A stretch of DNA of 64,000 nucleotides from Streptomyces sp. CB01201 (GCF_002803085.1 NZ_NNBJ01000008.1:299487-363486), one strand, 5' to 3'; counted from the stretch's first letter, positions 15,862 through 25,297 are shown. Program-made: numbers and translations. The notes: generated from the letters alone by a model not told the origin.

Positions 15862-17067
15862 TCACCGACGGCTATCGCCCCGGGACCCCGCGTAGGAGCG
15901 GCGCTTGCGCGCGGCCGAGGCCTCTTCCGGGTCGTCCTCGGCTTCCCCTTCCGGCTCGTCCTCGTACTCCGCCTCCGGTTCCTCCTCGTCCTCGTACTCG
16001 CCCTCGAAGTCGCCCTCCGCCTCGTCCTCGTACCCCTCTTCGGGGTCCGCCTCGGGGTCGGCCTCGCCCTGATCCACTTCCTGCTCGGGATCCCGGCCCT
16101 CTTCGGGCTCGACCCCGTCCGCCACCTCGTCCTCGTCCTCGTCCTCGTCCCGCTCGAAGTCCTGGTCCTGCTCCTGGACCTCGTCCGCGGGTTCGTCCTG
16201 GTCGTCCTGGTGCTCGGACTGCTCCGCCTCCCGCTGCTCCTCCTCCTCGGCCACGGCGTCGTCGTGGCTGACCACCACCTCACCGTCCCTGATCTCGCCG
16301 CGCCAGCCTCCCTCGGCCTCGCCGCGCAACGCGATGTGGCGTGCGAAGTTCTTGAGATCGAGGCGGGCCCGGCGGCCCTGGGCGCGCCAGATGTTGCCGG
16401 TCTTCTCGAAGAGCCCCTTGGAGTAGTACTCCATGACCAGCAGGACACGGGTGATGTTCTCGCCGAGCGGGTGGAAGGTGACGACGCCCTTGACGCTGCC
16501 CTTGGCGCCCTCGGAGGTCCACGCGATACGCGCGTCCGGCACCTGCTCGGTGGTGTGCGCCTTCCAACTGCGGCTGGACCAGAAGACCTTGACCTTCCAG
16601 TCCGACGTGGTGTCGTCGGCGACGGTCGCGCTCTTCACGCCCTTGGCGAAGGTGGCGAACGACTGGAACTGGGTCCACTGGTCGTAGGCCTCGCGGACGG
16701 GCACGCCCACGTCGATGGACTCCATGATGACGGTCGGCTTGCGCCCACCGCCGCCCTTCTTGCGCTTGCCGCCGAGGTTCTTGAACATTTCCTTGGCGTT
16801 GTCCTTGAGGTGCGAGGCCCCCAGTTCGACGGCTGTGCGCACCGGGCCCTTGCCCTCGGCGATCTTGCGCCCACCGTCGAGTGCCAGCTTGGCGAAGCCG
16901 GGACTGTTGCCCTCGGCTATGTCGTTGAGCTTGCCGGTGGTCTCGCCGAGCTTGTGGCCCACACCCGTCAGGAGCCGCTCGCCCTGGGCGAGCAGATAGC
17001 TCTGGAGCTCCGACTTCAGGTGATCGACCGCGGGGCTGTCCTTGAGCGGGTTCTTCGACTCAGCCAC
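15862..17067 (-). CDS. SRPBCC-domain protein with acidic tail, GvpZ-like
   Basis: 401 residues from a GTG at 17067 that overlaps the previous gene's stop by 8 bp, with GAGGA upstream. Residues about 1-100 are helical, with VDHLKSELQSYLLAQGERLLTGVGHKLGE. A basic patch GGKRKKGGGGRK follows, then an SRPBCC/polyketide-cyclase domain at about 112-255 (IMESIDVGVPVREAYDQWTQ). The last 110 residues are almost entirely Glu/Asp with a basic cap (RKRRSYAGSRGDSRR). From recalled Streptomyces gas-vesicle clusters, this and the upstream gene resemble gvpZ and gvpY, but no structural gvp genes are present here. The role is therefore open. The acidic tail could bind basic partners such as the Lys-rich upstream protein. 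Confidence 0.75.
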   Translation of the reverse strand: MAESKNPLKDSPAVDHLKSELQSYLLAQGERLLTGVGHKLGETTGKLNDIAEGNSPGFAKLALDGGRKIAEGKGPVRTAVELGASHLKDNAKEMFKNLGGKRKKGGGGRKPTVIMESIDVGVPVREAYDQWTQFQSFATFAKGVKSATVADDTTSDWKVKVFWSSRSWKAHTTEQVPDARIAWTSEGAKGSVKGVVTFHPLGENITRVLLVMEYYSKGLFEKTGNIWRAQGRRARLDLKNFARHIALRGEAEGGWRGEIRDGEVVVSHDDAVAEEEEQREAEQSEHQDDQDEPADEVQEQDQDFERDEDEDEDEVADGVEPEEGRDPEQEVDQGEADPEADPEEGYEDEAEGDFEGEYEDEEEPEAEYEDEPEGEAEDDPEEASAARKRRSYAGSRGDSRR

Positions 17068-17782
17068 GGTCCTCACCACCCTGACCGCCGCGCCGGCTCG
17101 CCGTCTTCTTCGCCGGCGCCCGCTTGGCCGTACGCTGCACGGACTTGGTGGCCTTCTTGGCCGAACTCGCCCGGGAAGATGCGGACTTGGCGGCGGTGCG
17201 CCCGGTCGATCGGCGCGCGCTCGACGCACCCTTGTCGGAATCGGAGTCGGAGGCCCTGGCAGAGCTCCGGCTCGGACTCCGGCCGGCGGACTTGCCCGAC
17301 CCCGCGCCCGGCCTCCGGCCCGAGTCGCCGGAGGAGGAGCGGGACGACGGCTTCGACGACGACTTGGCGGGTCGCTCGCCCTCCTCCTCGCCGTCCTCCG
17401 GCTCCTCTTCCAGCTCCTCTTCCGGCGCCTCGTCCCGGCCCGAGCCCGTCACGTCCGGCACGACACCCGATATGCGGTCCTGTACACCCAGCGTGCGGTC
17501 GTGCAGCCGGTCGGCCAGTCCCTCGATCTGCCGATTGACCAGCGCGCCCGTGGCCGCCTTGCCCACCCCGCGCAGATCGTGGCGGAGCTGGTCGCCGATC
17601 TCCTTGAACTGCGGGTTGCCGGCCAACTGGGCCGCCGCGAAGTCCGCGATCGCACGTGGGCTCAGCTGTAGTCGCTTGCCCATGACCAGTGTTCCGATGC
17701 CGAACGCGAGCTTGGCCTTCTTGGTGCGTCCGAGCAGATAGCCCGCGCCTACCGCGAGCCCCAATCCCAGCCGGTTGTTCAT
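17060..17782 (-). CDS. GvpY-like small membrane-associated basic protein
   Basis: 240 residues from the ATG at 17782. The N-terminus (NNRLGLGLAVGAGYLLGRTKKAKLAFGIG) is a Gly-rich hydrophobic segment likely to sit in or on the membrane. Residues 35-90 form a helical domain (LSPRAIADFAAAQLAGNPQFKEIGDQLRHDLRGVG), and after an acidic stretch (about 115-135) the last 100 residues are Ser/Lys/Arg/Ala-rich and disordered. It is translationally coupled to the SRPBCC gene downstream. The pair corresponds in order and type to gvpY-gvpZ of Streptomyces gas-vesicle clusters as I recall them. An orphan pair outside such a cluster implies another job. Confidence 0.7.
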   Translation of the reverse strand: MNNRLGLGLAVGAGYLLGRTKKAKLAFGIGTLVMGKRLQLSPRAIADFAAAQLAGNPQFKEIGDQLRHDLRGVGKAATGALVNRQIEGLADRLHDRTLGVQDRISGVVPDVTGSGRDEAPEEELEEEPEDGEEEGERPAKSSSKPSSRSSSGDSGRRPGAGSGKSAGRSPSRSSARASDSDSDKGASSARRSTGRTAAKSASSRASSAKKATKSVQRTAKRAPAKKTASRRGGQGGEDRG

Positions 17783-18054
17783 ATCAGACCTGTCCTCTTC
17801 TCGTCCGTCTCGCGAGGGGGAGCCTGTGGAGGCCTCATCACACCGGGTAGCCAACATGGCCAGAGCCAAACCCCGCACCGCTTCCCCCGCAACGCGCCCG
17901 GGGCTCAGGGCGCCGCGGTGTGCGGATCGCAACCGGCTGGGGTGCGCCACGGGCACCCGGGCGGAGATCGGTCTGACGCTCCATCAACTACGGTCCGGAA
18001 CAGGGCGGATGAGGGAGGGAACGGCTCCTTCCGCCACGCGGGCCCCGGCCCTCC

Positions 18055-19635
18055 TCAGGAGAGCTCCCGCAGCGCTTGACCGAGGGCCTCCACTCCGTCG
18101 GTGAGCACAGCCACGGGAGTCGCCGCGTAGCCGAGCACGAGCCCCGGCGGCCCGGGAAGCTGTCGATGCCACGACAGCGGATGGCACTTCACTCCGCGGC
18201 CGAGCGCAGCGGCGGCGAGCACGGTGTCGGGTACGTCCGCTTCGTACGTGACGGTCAGGTGCAGCCCGGCCGCCGCGCCACGCACCACGGCACCCGGCAG
18301 GTGCTCGACGACGGCTTTGATCATCGCGTCCCGGCGCCGCCGGTGACGGACGCGCAGCAGCCGCAGCTGGCGTTCGAGGTCACCGGACGCCATCAGGCGA
18401 GCCAGCACCAGTTGAGGCAGTACGGCGTTGCCCAGGTCGGTGAAGCGCTTGAGGTCGATCAGGGCGTCCCGATGGCGGCGTGGCGGTATGACCCAGCCGA
18501 TGCGCAGCGCCGGCGCGAGCAGTTTGGACACGCTGCCCAGGTAGCACCCGTGGTCGGCGAGCAGAGTGCGCAGCGCCGGGACCGGGGGACGGTCGTAGCG
18601 GTGCTCCGCGTCGTAGTCGTCCTCCAGGATGAGGCCGCCGTCCCGGGCCCAGCGCAGGAGTTCGCGACGGCGCTCGCCGCTCATGACAACACCGGTGGGG
18701 AACTGGTGCGCGGGCGTGAGCAGCACCGCGCGGGCGCCGGTGGCCCGCAGCGCCGCCACCCGCACGCCGTCCTCGTCGAGTGGAACCGGCGGGGTGGCCA
18801 GGTTTCCGTGCCGCAGGTGCTGGCGTATGCCGAGGGACCCGGGGTCCTCCACCGCGACCGCGTCGATGCCGTCCGCCCGCAGCACCGGGGCCAGCAGGGA
18901 GAGGGCCTGGGACGTGCCCGCCAGGACCACCACCTCGTCCGGATCGGCGCGAATGCCGCGGGTACGCGCCAGCCAATCCGTGATGGCGCGGCGCAACTGC
19001 GGGGTGCCGCGCGGGTCCCCGTAGCCGAGGGTGTCGGCCGGCAACCCGGTGAGTACGGCTCGCTCCGCCTTGAGCCAGGCGGCCCGGGGGAACGCGGTCA
19101 GGTCGGGACGACCGGGAGTGAGGTCGACGCGGGCAGGGGCGGCCCGCAGCAGGTCGAAGACATCGACGCCCGGAGCCCCGTCGAACAGCGTGCCCGCAGC
19201 CGGCGGATGCGGCGGCGCCGCCGGACGCGGCGGCTCGTTCCTGAGGACCTCCACTGTCGAGTTCCTTAGGACCTCCACGGTCGGGTTCCTGGGGAGCCCC
19301 ACGCTCGGAGCGGCGGGCACCGCGACCACCGACGTCCCCCCGCGTCGGCGCCCTTCGAGGTGCCCGTCCTCCGTCAGCCGCCGGTACGCCTCGACTATCA
19401 CCCCGCGCGACACCCGCAGTTCGGCGGCGAGCACCCGGGTCGCGGGCAGACTGCTGCCCACCGTCAGCCGGCCGTCGGCCATCGCCTCGCGCAGCCGCTC
19501 GGCCAGCCAGTCCGCCTTGCCCCCGACGGGCGCGTCCCCGATGTCGAGCAGCAGGAAGTCCGAGCCTCGGACCACGGTGTTCCCCCTGCCCGCCGCCGTC
19601 GTGGGCGTCATGTCCCCGGCGCTCGGCCCACTCAC
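18055..19635 (-). CDS. MocR/PdxR-type regulator (GntR HTH fused to aminotransferase fold)
   Basis: 526 residues. A GntR winged helix lies at about 38-105 (LAERLREAMADGRLTVGSSLPATRVLA, VSRGVIVEAYRRLTEDG). It joins a class I aminotransferase domain (about 160-526) through a linker containing a tandem repeat, NPTVEVLR then NSTVEVLR. The PLP lysine is K371 in GSVSKLLAP, and the EDDYDAE motif gives D342. Such proteins sense pyridoxal phosphate or amino compounds and control vitamin B6, GABA or transport genes. The LysE exporter gene lies 48 bp upstream on the same strand, so it may belong to the same transcript. Confidence 0.9.
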   Translation of the reverse strand: MSGPSAGDMTPTTAAGRGNTVVRGSDFLLLDIGDAPVGGKADWLAERLREAMADGRLTVGSSLPATRVLAAELRVSRGVIVEAYRRLTEDGHLEGRRRGGTSVVAVPAAPSVGLPRNPTVEVLRNSTVEVLRNEPPRPAAPPHPPAAGTLFDGAPGVDVFDLLRAAPARVDLTPGRPDLTAFPRAAWLKAERAVLTGLPADTLGYGDPRGTPQLRRAITDWLARTRGIRADPDEVVVLAGTSQALSLLAPVLRADGIDAVAVEDPGSLGIRQHLRHGNLATPPVPLDEDGVRVAALRATGARAVLLTPAHQFPTGVVMSGERRRELLRWARDGGLILEDDYDAEHRYDRPPVPALRTLLADHGCYLGSVSKLLAPALRIGWVIPPRRHRDALIDLKRFTDLGNAVLPQLVLARLMASGDLERQLRLLRVRHRRRRDAMIKAVVEHLPGAVVRGAAAGLHLTVTYEADVPDTVLAAAALGRGVKCHPLSWHRQLPGPPGLVLGYAATPVAVLTDGVEALGQALRELS

Positions 19636-19683
19636 TTCTCGTCTCCTCCCCTCCTCGGCCCGATGGTGGGCCGGCCCGCACCC

Positions 19684-20289
19684 TCACGCCATCGCGAGCC
19701 GCACGCCCAGGGCCACGAATCCGAAGGCGAACACCCGCCTGATACCGGTCATCACCCGCGGCCTGGACAGCACATGGCCGCGGACGGCCACCGCGCACAT
19801 TCCGTACGCGACGAAGACGGCGAAGGTGAGCACCATGAAAACGGCGCTGAGCTGGAGCATCAAGCCCAGGGAGCCCGGTTTGCCGGCGGGCACGAACTGC
19901 GGCAGGAACGCTACGAAGAACATCGTGAGTTTCGGGTTGAGCACGTTGATCAGCACACCGGAACCGATCACCCGCAGGGCCGGCCGCGGCCCGCCCTCCC
20001 GCTCCACCGTCAGCGCCTCCTTGTCCCGCAGCATGGACCACGCCATGAACAGCAGGTATCCGACACCGAGGTACTTCACCGTCGCGTAGGCGGCGGCACT
20101 GGTGTGCAGCAGGGCGGAAAGCCCTGTGATCGTCGCTGCCAGGTGCGGCACGATGCCGAGTGTGCAGCCGAACGCCGCGACCACGCTCGCCCGGCGGCCG
20201 TGGGACAGGCCGGCTGCAAGGGTGTACACCACGCCCGTCCCTGGTGTGATCACCACGACGAGCGTGGTCAACAAGAATGCGATGCTCAA
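19684..20289 (-). CDS. LysE/RhtB family amino-acid exporter
   Basis: 201 residues. I chose the TTG at 20289 because GGAGG sits eight bases upstream and the product then starts LSIAFLLTTLVVVITPGTG, the standard family N-terminus. The ATG at 20379 would add 30 non-membrane residues. Five to six hydrophobic segments and the PGPG-like signature (here TPGTG) and NPKLTMFF motif identify LysE/RhtB transporters. It exports amino acids or analogues across the membrane. It lies 48 bp upstream of a MocR-type regulator, a sensible partner. Confidence 0.88.
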   Translation of the reverse strand: MSIAFLLTTLVVVITPGTGVVYTLAAGLSHGRRASVVAAFGCTLGIVPHLAATITGLSALLHTSAAAYATVKYLGVGYLLFMAWSMLRDKEALTVEREGGPRPALRVIGSGVLINVLNPKLTMFFVAFLPQFVPAGKPGSLGLMLQLSAVFMVLTFAVFVAYGMCAVAVRGHVLSRPRVMTGIRRVFAFGFVALGVRLAMA

Positions 20290-20434
20290 AGCGGCCTCCG
20301 TACGATCGGTTCCCTCGCACCCTGCCGCGTTGATGGTCCGGGCCGACAGGGCCAAAGCCGCCCCGGCCCACTGGTCCATAACGCCGTCTCCCGCCGTCCG
20401 CGGGTCGCACAGCGCCGGCGGACTGGTCCGCGGC

Positions 20435-20977
20435 TCAGTCGCGTCGGCTCAGCCGGGCCGAGAGGTGATGCTGCAACGGCCGGCCGACCGCGGCGAGGTC
20501 GTGCACGAAGGTCAGGGTGTCCTCGGCGGTCAGCTCGTAGCGGCGGCGGGTGGCGTCGACCTGCTTCGCGGTGGGGGCGAGGGCCACCTCCTGGGTGGCG
20601 AGGTCGACCGTCCTGCCGCTCGCGGTACCGACCGCGATCTCCGCGATGCCGGTGGGCTGGGTGATCAGGGCCTCGATCCGGCCGTCGGCCTGCATCCGCC
20701 ACCATCCGCTCTCGCGCGCCGACGGGCGCAGCGGGGCGCCCTCGGCGTCGAGCAGCCAGGCCCGGGCCTCGTACCGCAGGAAGGGCCGGCCGTCATGGCT
20801 GAAGGTGACTTCCTGCGCGTACGCGAAGTCCCCGTCGATCGTGGGGTATTCCCCCTCGCCCCGGCCGTGCCAGGTGCCGAGGAGGCCGAGCACGGGCGCG
20901 AGCAGCGCGTGCGGGGCCGGCGTCCCGTCCGGGCGGATGCTGTCCGGGTAGGGGTACTCCGGTGCGGCGTCGAACAC
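20435..20977 (-). CDS. Nitrobindin-like heme-binding beta-barrel (FABP/DUF1794)
   Basis: 180 residues. The signature LLGTWHGRGEGEYPTI (about 33-48) starts the ten-stranded barrel of nitrobindins, and a C-terminal LQHHLSARLSR carries the histidine that binds heme iron in characterised members. The cytosolic protein probably binds ferric heme and interacts with NO or peroxynitrite. It is divergent from the S41 peptidase gene, with a 190-bp gap and no obvious operon partners. Confidence 0.88.
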   Translation of the reverse strand: MFDAAPEYPYPDSIRPDGTPAPHALLAPVLGLLGTWHGRGEGEYPTIDGDFAYAQEVTFSHDGRPFLRYEARAWLLDAEGAPLRPSARESGWWRMQADGRIEALITQPTGIAEIAVGTASGRTVDLATQEVALAPTAKQVDATRRRYELTAEDTLTFVHDLAAVGRPLQHHLSARLSRRD

Positions 20978-21167
20978 GATGTGCGCTCCTGGGATCGGTA
21001 CTGATTGCCAGGGGGAAGCCTAGGGTGTCGATCCTCCTCAGGTGCCTGTTGACCATGGAGAACTCCTCCTCGGGGAGGGCACGGCCGACCGGCGTGGTGG
21101 ATGTGCGGCGCAGGGACGGCCGCTAGCGTCGGAGACGAGCGCGAACGGCGGGGAATGACGGGGAAAG

Positions 21168-22625
21168 GTGCACACGGTGGGTGTTCGAGCTATGGGCGTA
21201 CGAGCTGTGGGTGTACGAGCTGTGGGCGTACGGACGGCGGCCCGGACCGCGGTGATCGGGTTGGCGCTGGCGTTGACCGCAGGTGCGGCCGGGGCGGCCC
21301 CCGCATCGGCGGCGGGTCCCGGGCGGCTCGACGGGGTGTGGCGGATGGACGGCTACGGCACCCTGGTGACGGTCGCGAACGGCAGGTTCACGACATATGA
21401 CACCACCCGCGTCAGCTGCCTGCCCGGCGCGGTCACGGCCCAGCAGGTGGGCCGCCCCGGAGCGGGCGGGGCGACCCGATACGGCGAGGGGCCCGTCGCT
21501 TCGATGACCTTCACGCCCGAGGGCCGGGAGCACGCGGTGCTCGCGCTCGACGACGCGGCCGGTGTCCGCCATCTGAAACGGCTGTCCGCGCTGCCCGAGC
21601 GGTGTCGGAAGCCCGCGGCCGAGGGACCGCTCGCCGTGTTCGACCGGTTCTGGGCGACCTTCGCGGAGAACTATCCGTTCTTCGCCGCGAAGGGCATCGA
21701 CTGGCAGGCGGCCAGGGACCGTTACCGTCCGCTCGTCACGCCGGACACGACCGATGCCCGGCTCCAGGAGATCCTCACCGACATGATCCGTCCGCTCCAC
21801 GACGCCCACACGGCGCTCGTCCACCAGGGCAGGACCGTCTACTTCGGCCTGCGGCCCGGCACCCGGGTGCCGACGGCGGACCTGCGCACCCGCGCCGCGG
21901 CGAACGCCGCCCGCCAACTCGTGTCCCCGGCGCGGACCTTCGCGCAGGGCAAACTGGTGGTGGGCGAACTACCGCACGGGATCGGCTATTTGAGGATCGA
22001 CTCCTTCGACGGGTACGTGGAGAGCGACAGCTTCCAGGACCAGGTGGCCGAACTCGACCGCGCCTTGGACGCGTTGCTTCCCCGCGACGCGAGGCGGGGC
22101 GCCGATCCGTTGCGCGGCCTGGTGATCGACGTCCGGCTCAACGGCGGCGGATCCGACGCGCTGGGGCTGCGGATCGCCTCGCGCCTCACCGACCGGGCCT
22201 ACACGGCGTACCGCAAGGTGGCCCGCAACGACCCCGACGACCCGGCCCGCTTCACCCGGCCCCAGCCGATCGTGGTCCACCCGGCGGCGGCCCCGCGCTG
22301 GACCGGTCCGGTCGCACTGCTCACCAGCGGCAGCTCGGTCAGCGCGGCGGAGACGTTCACGCAGGCGCTCATGGGCCGCGATCCCGGGGTGACACGGATC
22401 GGCGAGAACACCCAGGGGGTGTTCTCCGACGTGATGTTCCGGCCACTGGCCAAGGACTGGGCGGTGATCCTGCCCAACGAGAAGTATCTCGATGAGCACG
22501 GCCGCACCTTCGACGGCTCCGGCATCCCGCCCCGGCTGCACACTCCCGTCTTCACCGAGGACGACCTCACCCACGGGCGCGACTCCGCGTTGACCCTGGC
22601 CCGGCAGGTGCTCTCCGCGTCGTGA
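21168..22625 (+). CDS. Secreted S41 family serine peptidase
   Basis: 485 residues from a GTG at 21168; an in-frame ATG at 21192 is an alternative. The first 24 residues contain a pentapeptide repeat (GVRAM, GVRAV, GVRAV, GVRT) from 15-bp DNA repeats. It gives an Arg-rich n-region before a hydrophobic signal core and AAPASAAG cleavage site. The peptidase part has the tricorn/CtpA-type core: IGYLRIDSFDGY, GLVIDVRLNGGGSDALG, and LLTSGSSVSAAETF with the nucleophilic serine. There is no PDZ domain where one is usually found. It is convergent with the NB-ARC regulator gene (11-bp gap), with no terminator visible between them. Confidence 0.85.
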   Translation: MHTVGVRAMGVRAVGVRAVGVRTAARTAVIGLALALTAGAAGAAPASAAGPGRLDGVWRMDGYGTLVTVANGRFTTYDTTRVSCLPGAVTAQQVGRPGAGGATRYGEGPVASMTFTPEGREHAVLALDDAAGVRHLKRLSALPERCRKPAAEGPLAVFDRFWATFAENYPFFAAKGIDWQAARDRYRPLVTPDTTDARLQEILTDMIRPLHDAHTALVHQGRTVYFGLRPGTRVPTADLRTRAAANAARQLVSPARTFAQGKLVVGELPHGIGYLRIDSFDGYVESDSFQDQVAELDRALDALLPRDARRGADPLRGLVIDVRLNGGGSDALGLRIASRLTDRAYTAYRKVARNDPDDPARFTRPQPIVVHPAAAPRWTGPVALLTSGSSVSAAETFTQALMGRDPGVTRIGENTQGVFSDVMFRPLAKDWAVILPNEKYLDEHGRTFDGSGIPPRLHTPVFTEDDLTHGRDSALTLARQVLSAS

Positions 22626-22636
22626 CGTGCCGCGCC

Positions 22637-24988
22637 TCACCTCCAGGGGGCGTTGGCGAGGGCGTCGAGCCAGGCGACGAGCTCGGCGGTCTCGGGGGCG
22701 GTCAGTTCCCTGCGGATCGCGATGGCTCGCTTGGCGTGGTCGCGTGCGGCATCCGGGTCGTCCTCGGCGAGAGCGTGGGCCAGGCCTTGGTGGGCGCGGA
22801 CGATCTGCGGACTGCTGTCGATGGCACGGGCGATGTTCAGCGCCCGCTGATGGCGACGGCGGGAAGCCCTGTGACGGCCCGTAGCCCGGTACGTATCACC
22901 AAGGTCGTTGAGGATCTCACTCTCGGCCCGTCGGTCGCCCGTCCGACGGCTCAGCGAGAGGGCTCGTGCGTGGTGGCGGACGGCCTCACCGAACCGTCCC
23001 AGCTGCCGGTAGCCGGTGCCGATGTTCGTGAGGGTCAAGGCTTCGCCCCACGGATCACCGAGGCCCCGGTAGCGATCCAGGGCCCGGCGGTGGTGGTCGA
23101 GGGCCTCGGCCGTCCGCCCCAGTCGGGCGTACACGGCACCGAGGCTCGTCAGGCTCAGGGCCTCCCCCCAGGGAGCGTCCAGGTCGGCATAGAGGGCCAA
23201 AGCCTGCTGATGAAGGTCGATGGCCTCCTCGTTCTCCCCCATTGCCCCTTGTGCGATACCGAAGTTGGTGAGGAGGACGGCCTCGCCCCACGGGTCGCCG
23301 ATCTCGCGGCACAGGGCCAGGGCCTCCAGACCGCGGCTGAAGGCGTCCTCATGCCGACCCGCGTACCAGCAGGCGATGGCGAGGCTGGTGAGGATCTCGG
23401 CACGGGCCGGACGACGGTCGAGGCTCTCGGCGGCAACCAGGGCGAGTTCATGGGTATCGACCCAGTCCAGGGTGCGGCCCCGGATGTCGAAGAAGTGCTG
23501 GAGGACGTGGGCATATCGCCAGACATGCTCAGCGCGGCCCCGGGCAGCGGCGCTGGTGATCAGCGCCACGAGATTCGCGTGCTCGGCCTCGTACCAGTCC
23601 AGGGCAGAGTCTCGGACCCTCACATCCGGCACGTCGACGGGCGGCCGGTCGATGTCGAACGCGAGCAGCCGCTGTCCCGGCGCCACCACACGGCGGGCGT
23701 CGAGCGCGGTGGAGAGGTAGTAGTCGAGGAGCCGGAGTTCCGCCTCGTCCTGCCGCGCGGGTGGTTCGGTCTCGCGCAGTACCTCCTGCGTGTGCCGTCG
23801 CACCAGGTCGTGCAGTTGGTAGCGGTGGGGCACGTACTGTTCCAGCAGGTGCACGTCGACGAGTTCCTCCAGCCCCTGCCGCGCCGTCGCCTCGTCCGTG
23901 CCGGCCAGCGCGGCGGCCGCGTACGCGTCGAGATCCGCACCGGGATGCAGCCCGAGGAGCCGGAACAGCCGTTGGAGGTCGGGGCCCAAGCGCGCGTAGG
24001 AGAGGGCGAAGGCCGTCCTGACCGCGTGCCCGTTGCCGCTGCCGCCGGTCCGGCGTGAGCCCACGCGCAGCTCGGTGACGAGATCGTCCGCCGTCCACGC
24101 GGGCCGGTGTGCCAGGCGGGCCGCGGCCATCCGGATGGCCAACGGCAGGTATCCGCACAGCTTGGCGATCTCGGCGACTGCGCCGGGCGCGTCGCCGACC
24201 CGGCTGCGACCGGCGATCCGGATCACCAGCGCACACGCGTCCGCCTCCGTCAGCACATCGAGCGACAGCGGGACGGCACCCTCCAGGGCAAGGAGGCGGC
24301 GCCGCGAGGTCACCAGCACCGCGCACGAGGCGGAACCGGGCATCAGCTGCCGCACCTGCTCGGCGTCGGCCGCGTTGTCCAGAACCACCAGCGCCCGCCG
24401 GCCCGACAACGTCGTGCGCCACAGGGCCGACCGTTCCGGCAAGGAGTGCGGAATACGCGCGCCGTCGACACCTGCCATGCGCAGCAACTCCTCCAGAGCC
24501 GCTTTCGGTGCCGTCGGTGCGTGCCCGGGGGTGAAGCCGTGCAGGTCGCAGTAGAACTGCCCGTCCGGGAACCTGTCGGCCACGAGATGGGCTGCGTGCA
24601 CCGCCAGCGACGTCTTGCCGACGCCCGCCATGCCGTCGATCGCCGACACCACGACCGCGCTCATACCGCCACCGAGGAGGTCCGCGAGCCGGGTCACCTC
24701 GTCGGTGCGCCCGATGAAGTCCGGTATGTCGTACGGCAGATACTGTCCTGATGCTCCCTCCGGCACGTCGGCCGAGGCCGTGGCGAGGAGGCGCTGCCGG
24801 TCGTCCGTTCCCAACCCGAGCGCCTTCGCGACCTCCCGCACCGAGGCGACGCGGGGCACCCGGTTCTGCCCGCGCTCCAGCGCGCGGATGGTCCGGGCCG
24901 ACAATCCGGCCCGGTCCGCCAACTCCTCCTGGGTCAGACCGGCTCGCCGCCTGTAGTCACGCAGCACCGTGTCGAACCGCTCCGGCAT
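22637..24988 (-). CDS. XRE-HTH / NB-ARC / TPR regulator (AfsR-like architecture without SARP domain)
   Basis: 783 residues from the ATG at 24988 (GGAGGAGGA upstream). Residues 1-65 are an XRE-type HTH (LRDYRRRAGLTQEELADRAGLSARTIRALERG). The NB-ARC ATPase follows, with Walker A GMAGVGKTS at 119-127, Walker B RALVVLDNA near 205, and a winged-helix region. TPR repeats fill about 500-783, each with GDPWGEAL-type motifs. Such STAND proteins are nucleotide switches controlling secondary metabolism or development. The divergent gene for a small secreted protein and the spaced repeats between them suggest local control. The ligand sensed by the TPR part is unknown. Confidence 0.9.
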   Translation of the reverse strand: MPERFDTVLRDYRRRAGLTQEELADRAGLSARTIRALERGQNRVPRVASVREVAKALGLGTDDRQRLLATASADVPEGASGQYLPYDIPDFIGRTDEVTRLADLLGGGMSAVVVSAIDGMAGVGKTSLAVHAAHLVADRFPDGQFYCDLHGFTPGHAPTAPKAALEELLRMAGVDGARIPHSLPERSALWRTTLSGRRALVVLDNAADAEQVRQLMPGSASCAVLVTSRRRLLALEGAVPLSLDVLTEADACALVIRIAGRSRVGDAPGAVAEIAKLCGYLPLAIRMAAARLAHRPAWTADDLVTELRVGSRRTGGSGNGHAVRTAFALSYARLGPDLQRLFRLLGLHPGADLDAYAAAALAGTDEATARQGLEELVDVHLLEQYVPHRYQLHDLVRRHTQEVLRETEPPARQDEAELRLLDYYLSTALDARRVVAPGQRLLAFDIDRPPVDVPDVRVRDSALDWYEAEHANLVALITSAAARGRAEHVWRYAHVLQHFFDIRGRTLDWVDTHELALVAAESLDRRPARAEILTSLAIACWYAGRHEDAFSRGLEALALCREIGDPWGEAVLLTNFGIAQGAMGENEEAIDLHQQALALYADLDAPWGEALSLTSLGAVYARLGRTAEALDHHRRALDRYRGLGDPWGEALTLTNIGTGYRQLGRFGEAVRHHARALSLSRRTGDRRAESEILNDLGDTYRATGRHRASRRRHQRALNIARAIDSSPQIVRAHQGLAHALAEDDPDAARDHAKRAIAIRRELTAPETAELVAWLDALANAPWR

Positions 24989-25011
24989 GTCCTCCTCCTC
25001 TTCCCGAAAGA

Positions 25012-25046
25012 CCTGGACGGAGAGGCCTGGACCGAAAGACCTGGAC
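25012..25046. repeat. Three CCTGGAC heptamers at 14-bp spacing
   Basis: CCTGGAC starts at 25012, 25026 and 25040 within the leader of the NB-ARC regulator gene. The equal 14-bp period could be a protein-binding array or simple duplication. Confidence 0.6.
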
Positions 25047-25102
25047 CGTGCGGCCTCGCGCCACCCGGCTCTCCTCCTTGGGGACTGTGGCCCACTCGGC
25101 AC

Positions 25103-25133
25103 AACGTCCGCTGAACGTCCGCTGGACGTCCTG
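25103..25133. promoter_or_regulatory. Direct repeats at 11-bp helical spacing
   Basis: The 11-mer AACGTCCGCTG occurs at 25103-25113 and 25114-25124, followed by an imperfect third copy (GACGTCCTG). Heptamer direct repeats with 11-bp spacing are the known form of SARP/AfsR-type operators. These lie between the divergent NB-ARC regulator and the small secreted protein gene, so they are a candidate shared control site. Confidence 0.45.
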
Positions 25134-25297
25134 TCGGTGGCAGGCGCCGGACGGCAGCATCGTATGCGTCCCACCGAGCAGGACGCCCGCCGTCAACCCC
25201 CAGTTCCACAAGGGCTGTTGACGCTGGGCTCGGCCGCATTGCGGCAGGGGACGACCACCGCACATCCCCTCGTCCACTGGAAGACTGGGAGACCAAC

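Noticed and set aside
18076..19269. A nearly 400-codon plus-strand open frame opposite the MocR-type gene
   Set aside because: It is the antisense shadow of the GC-rich gene at 18055-19635; its product is low-complexity, has no family signal, and no ribosome-binding site precedes it.
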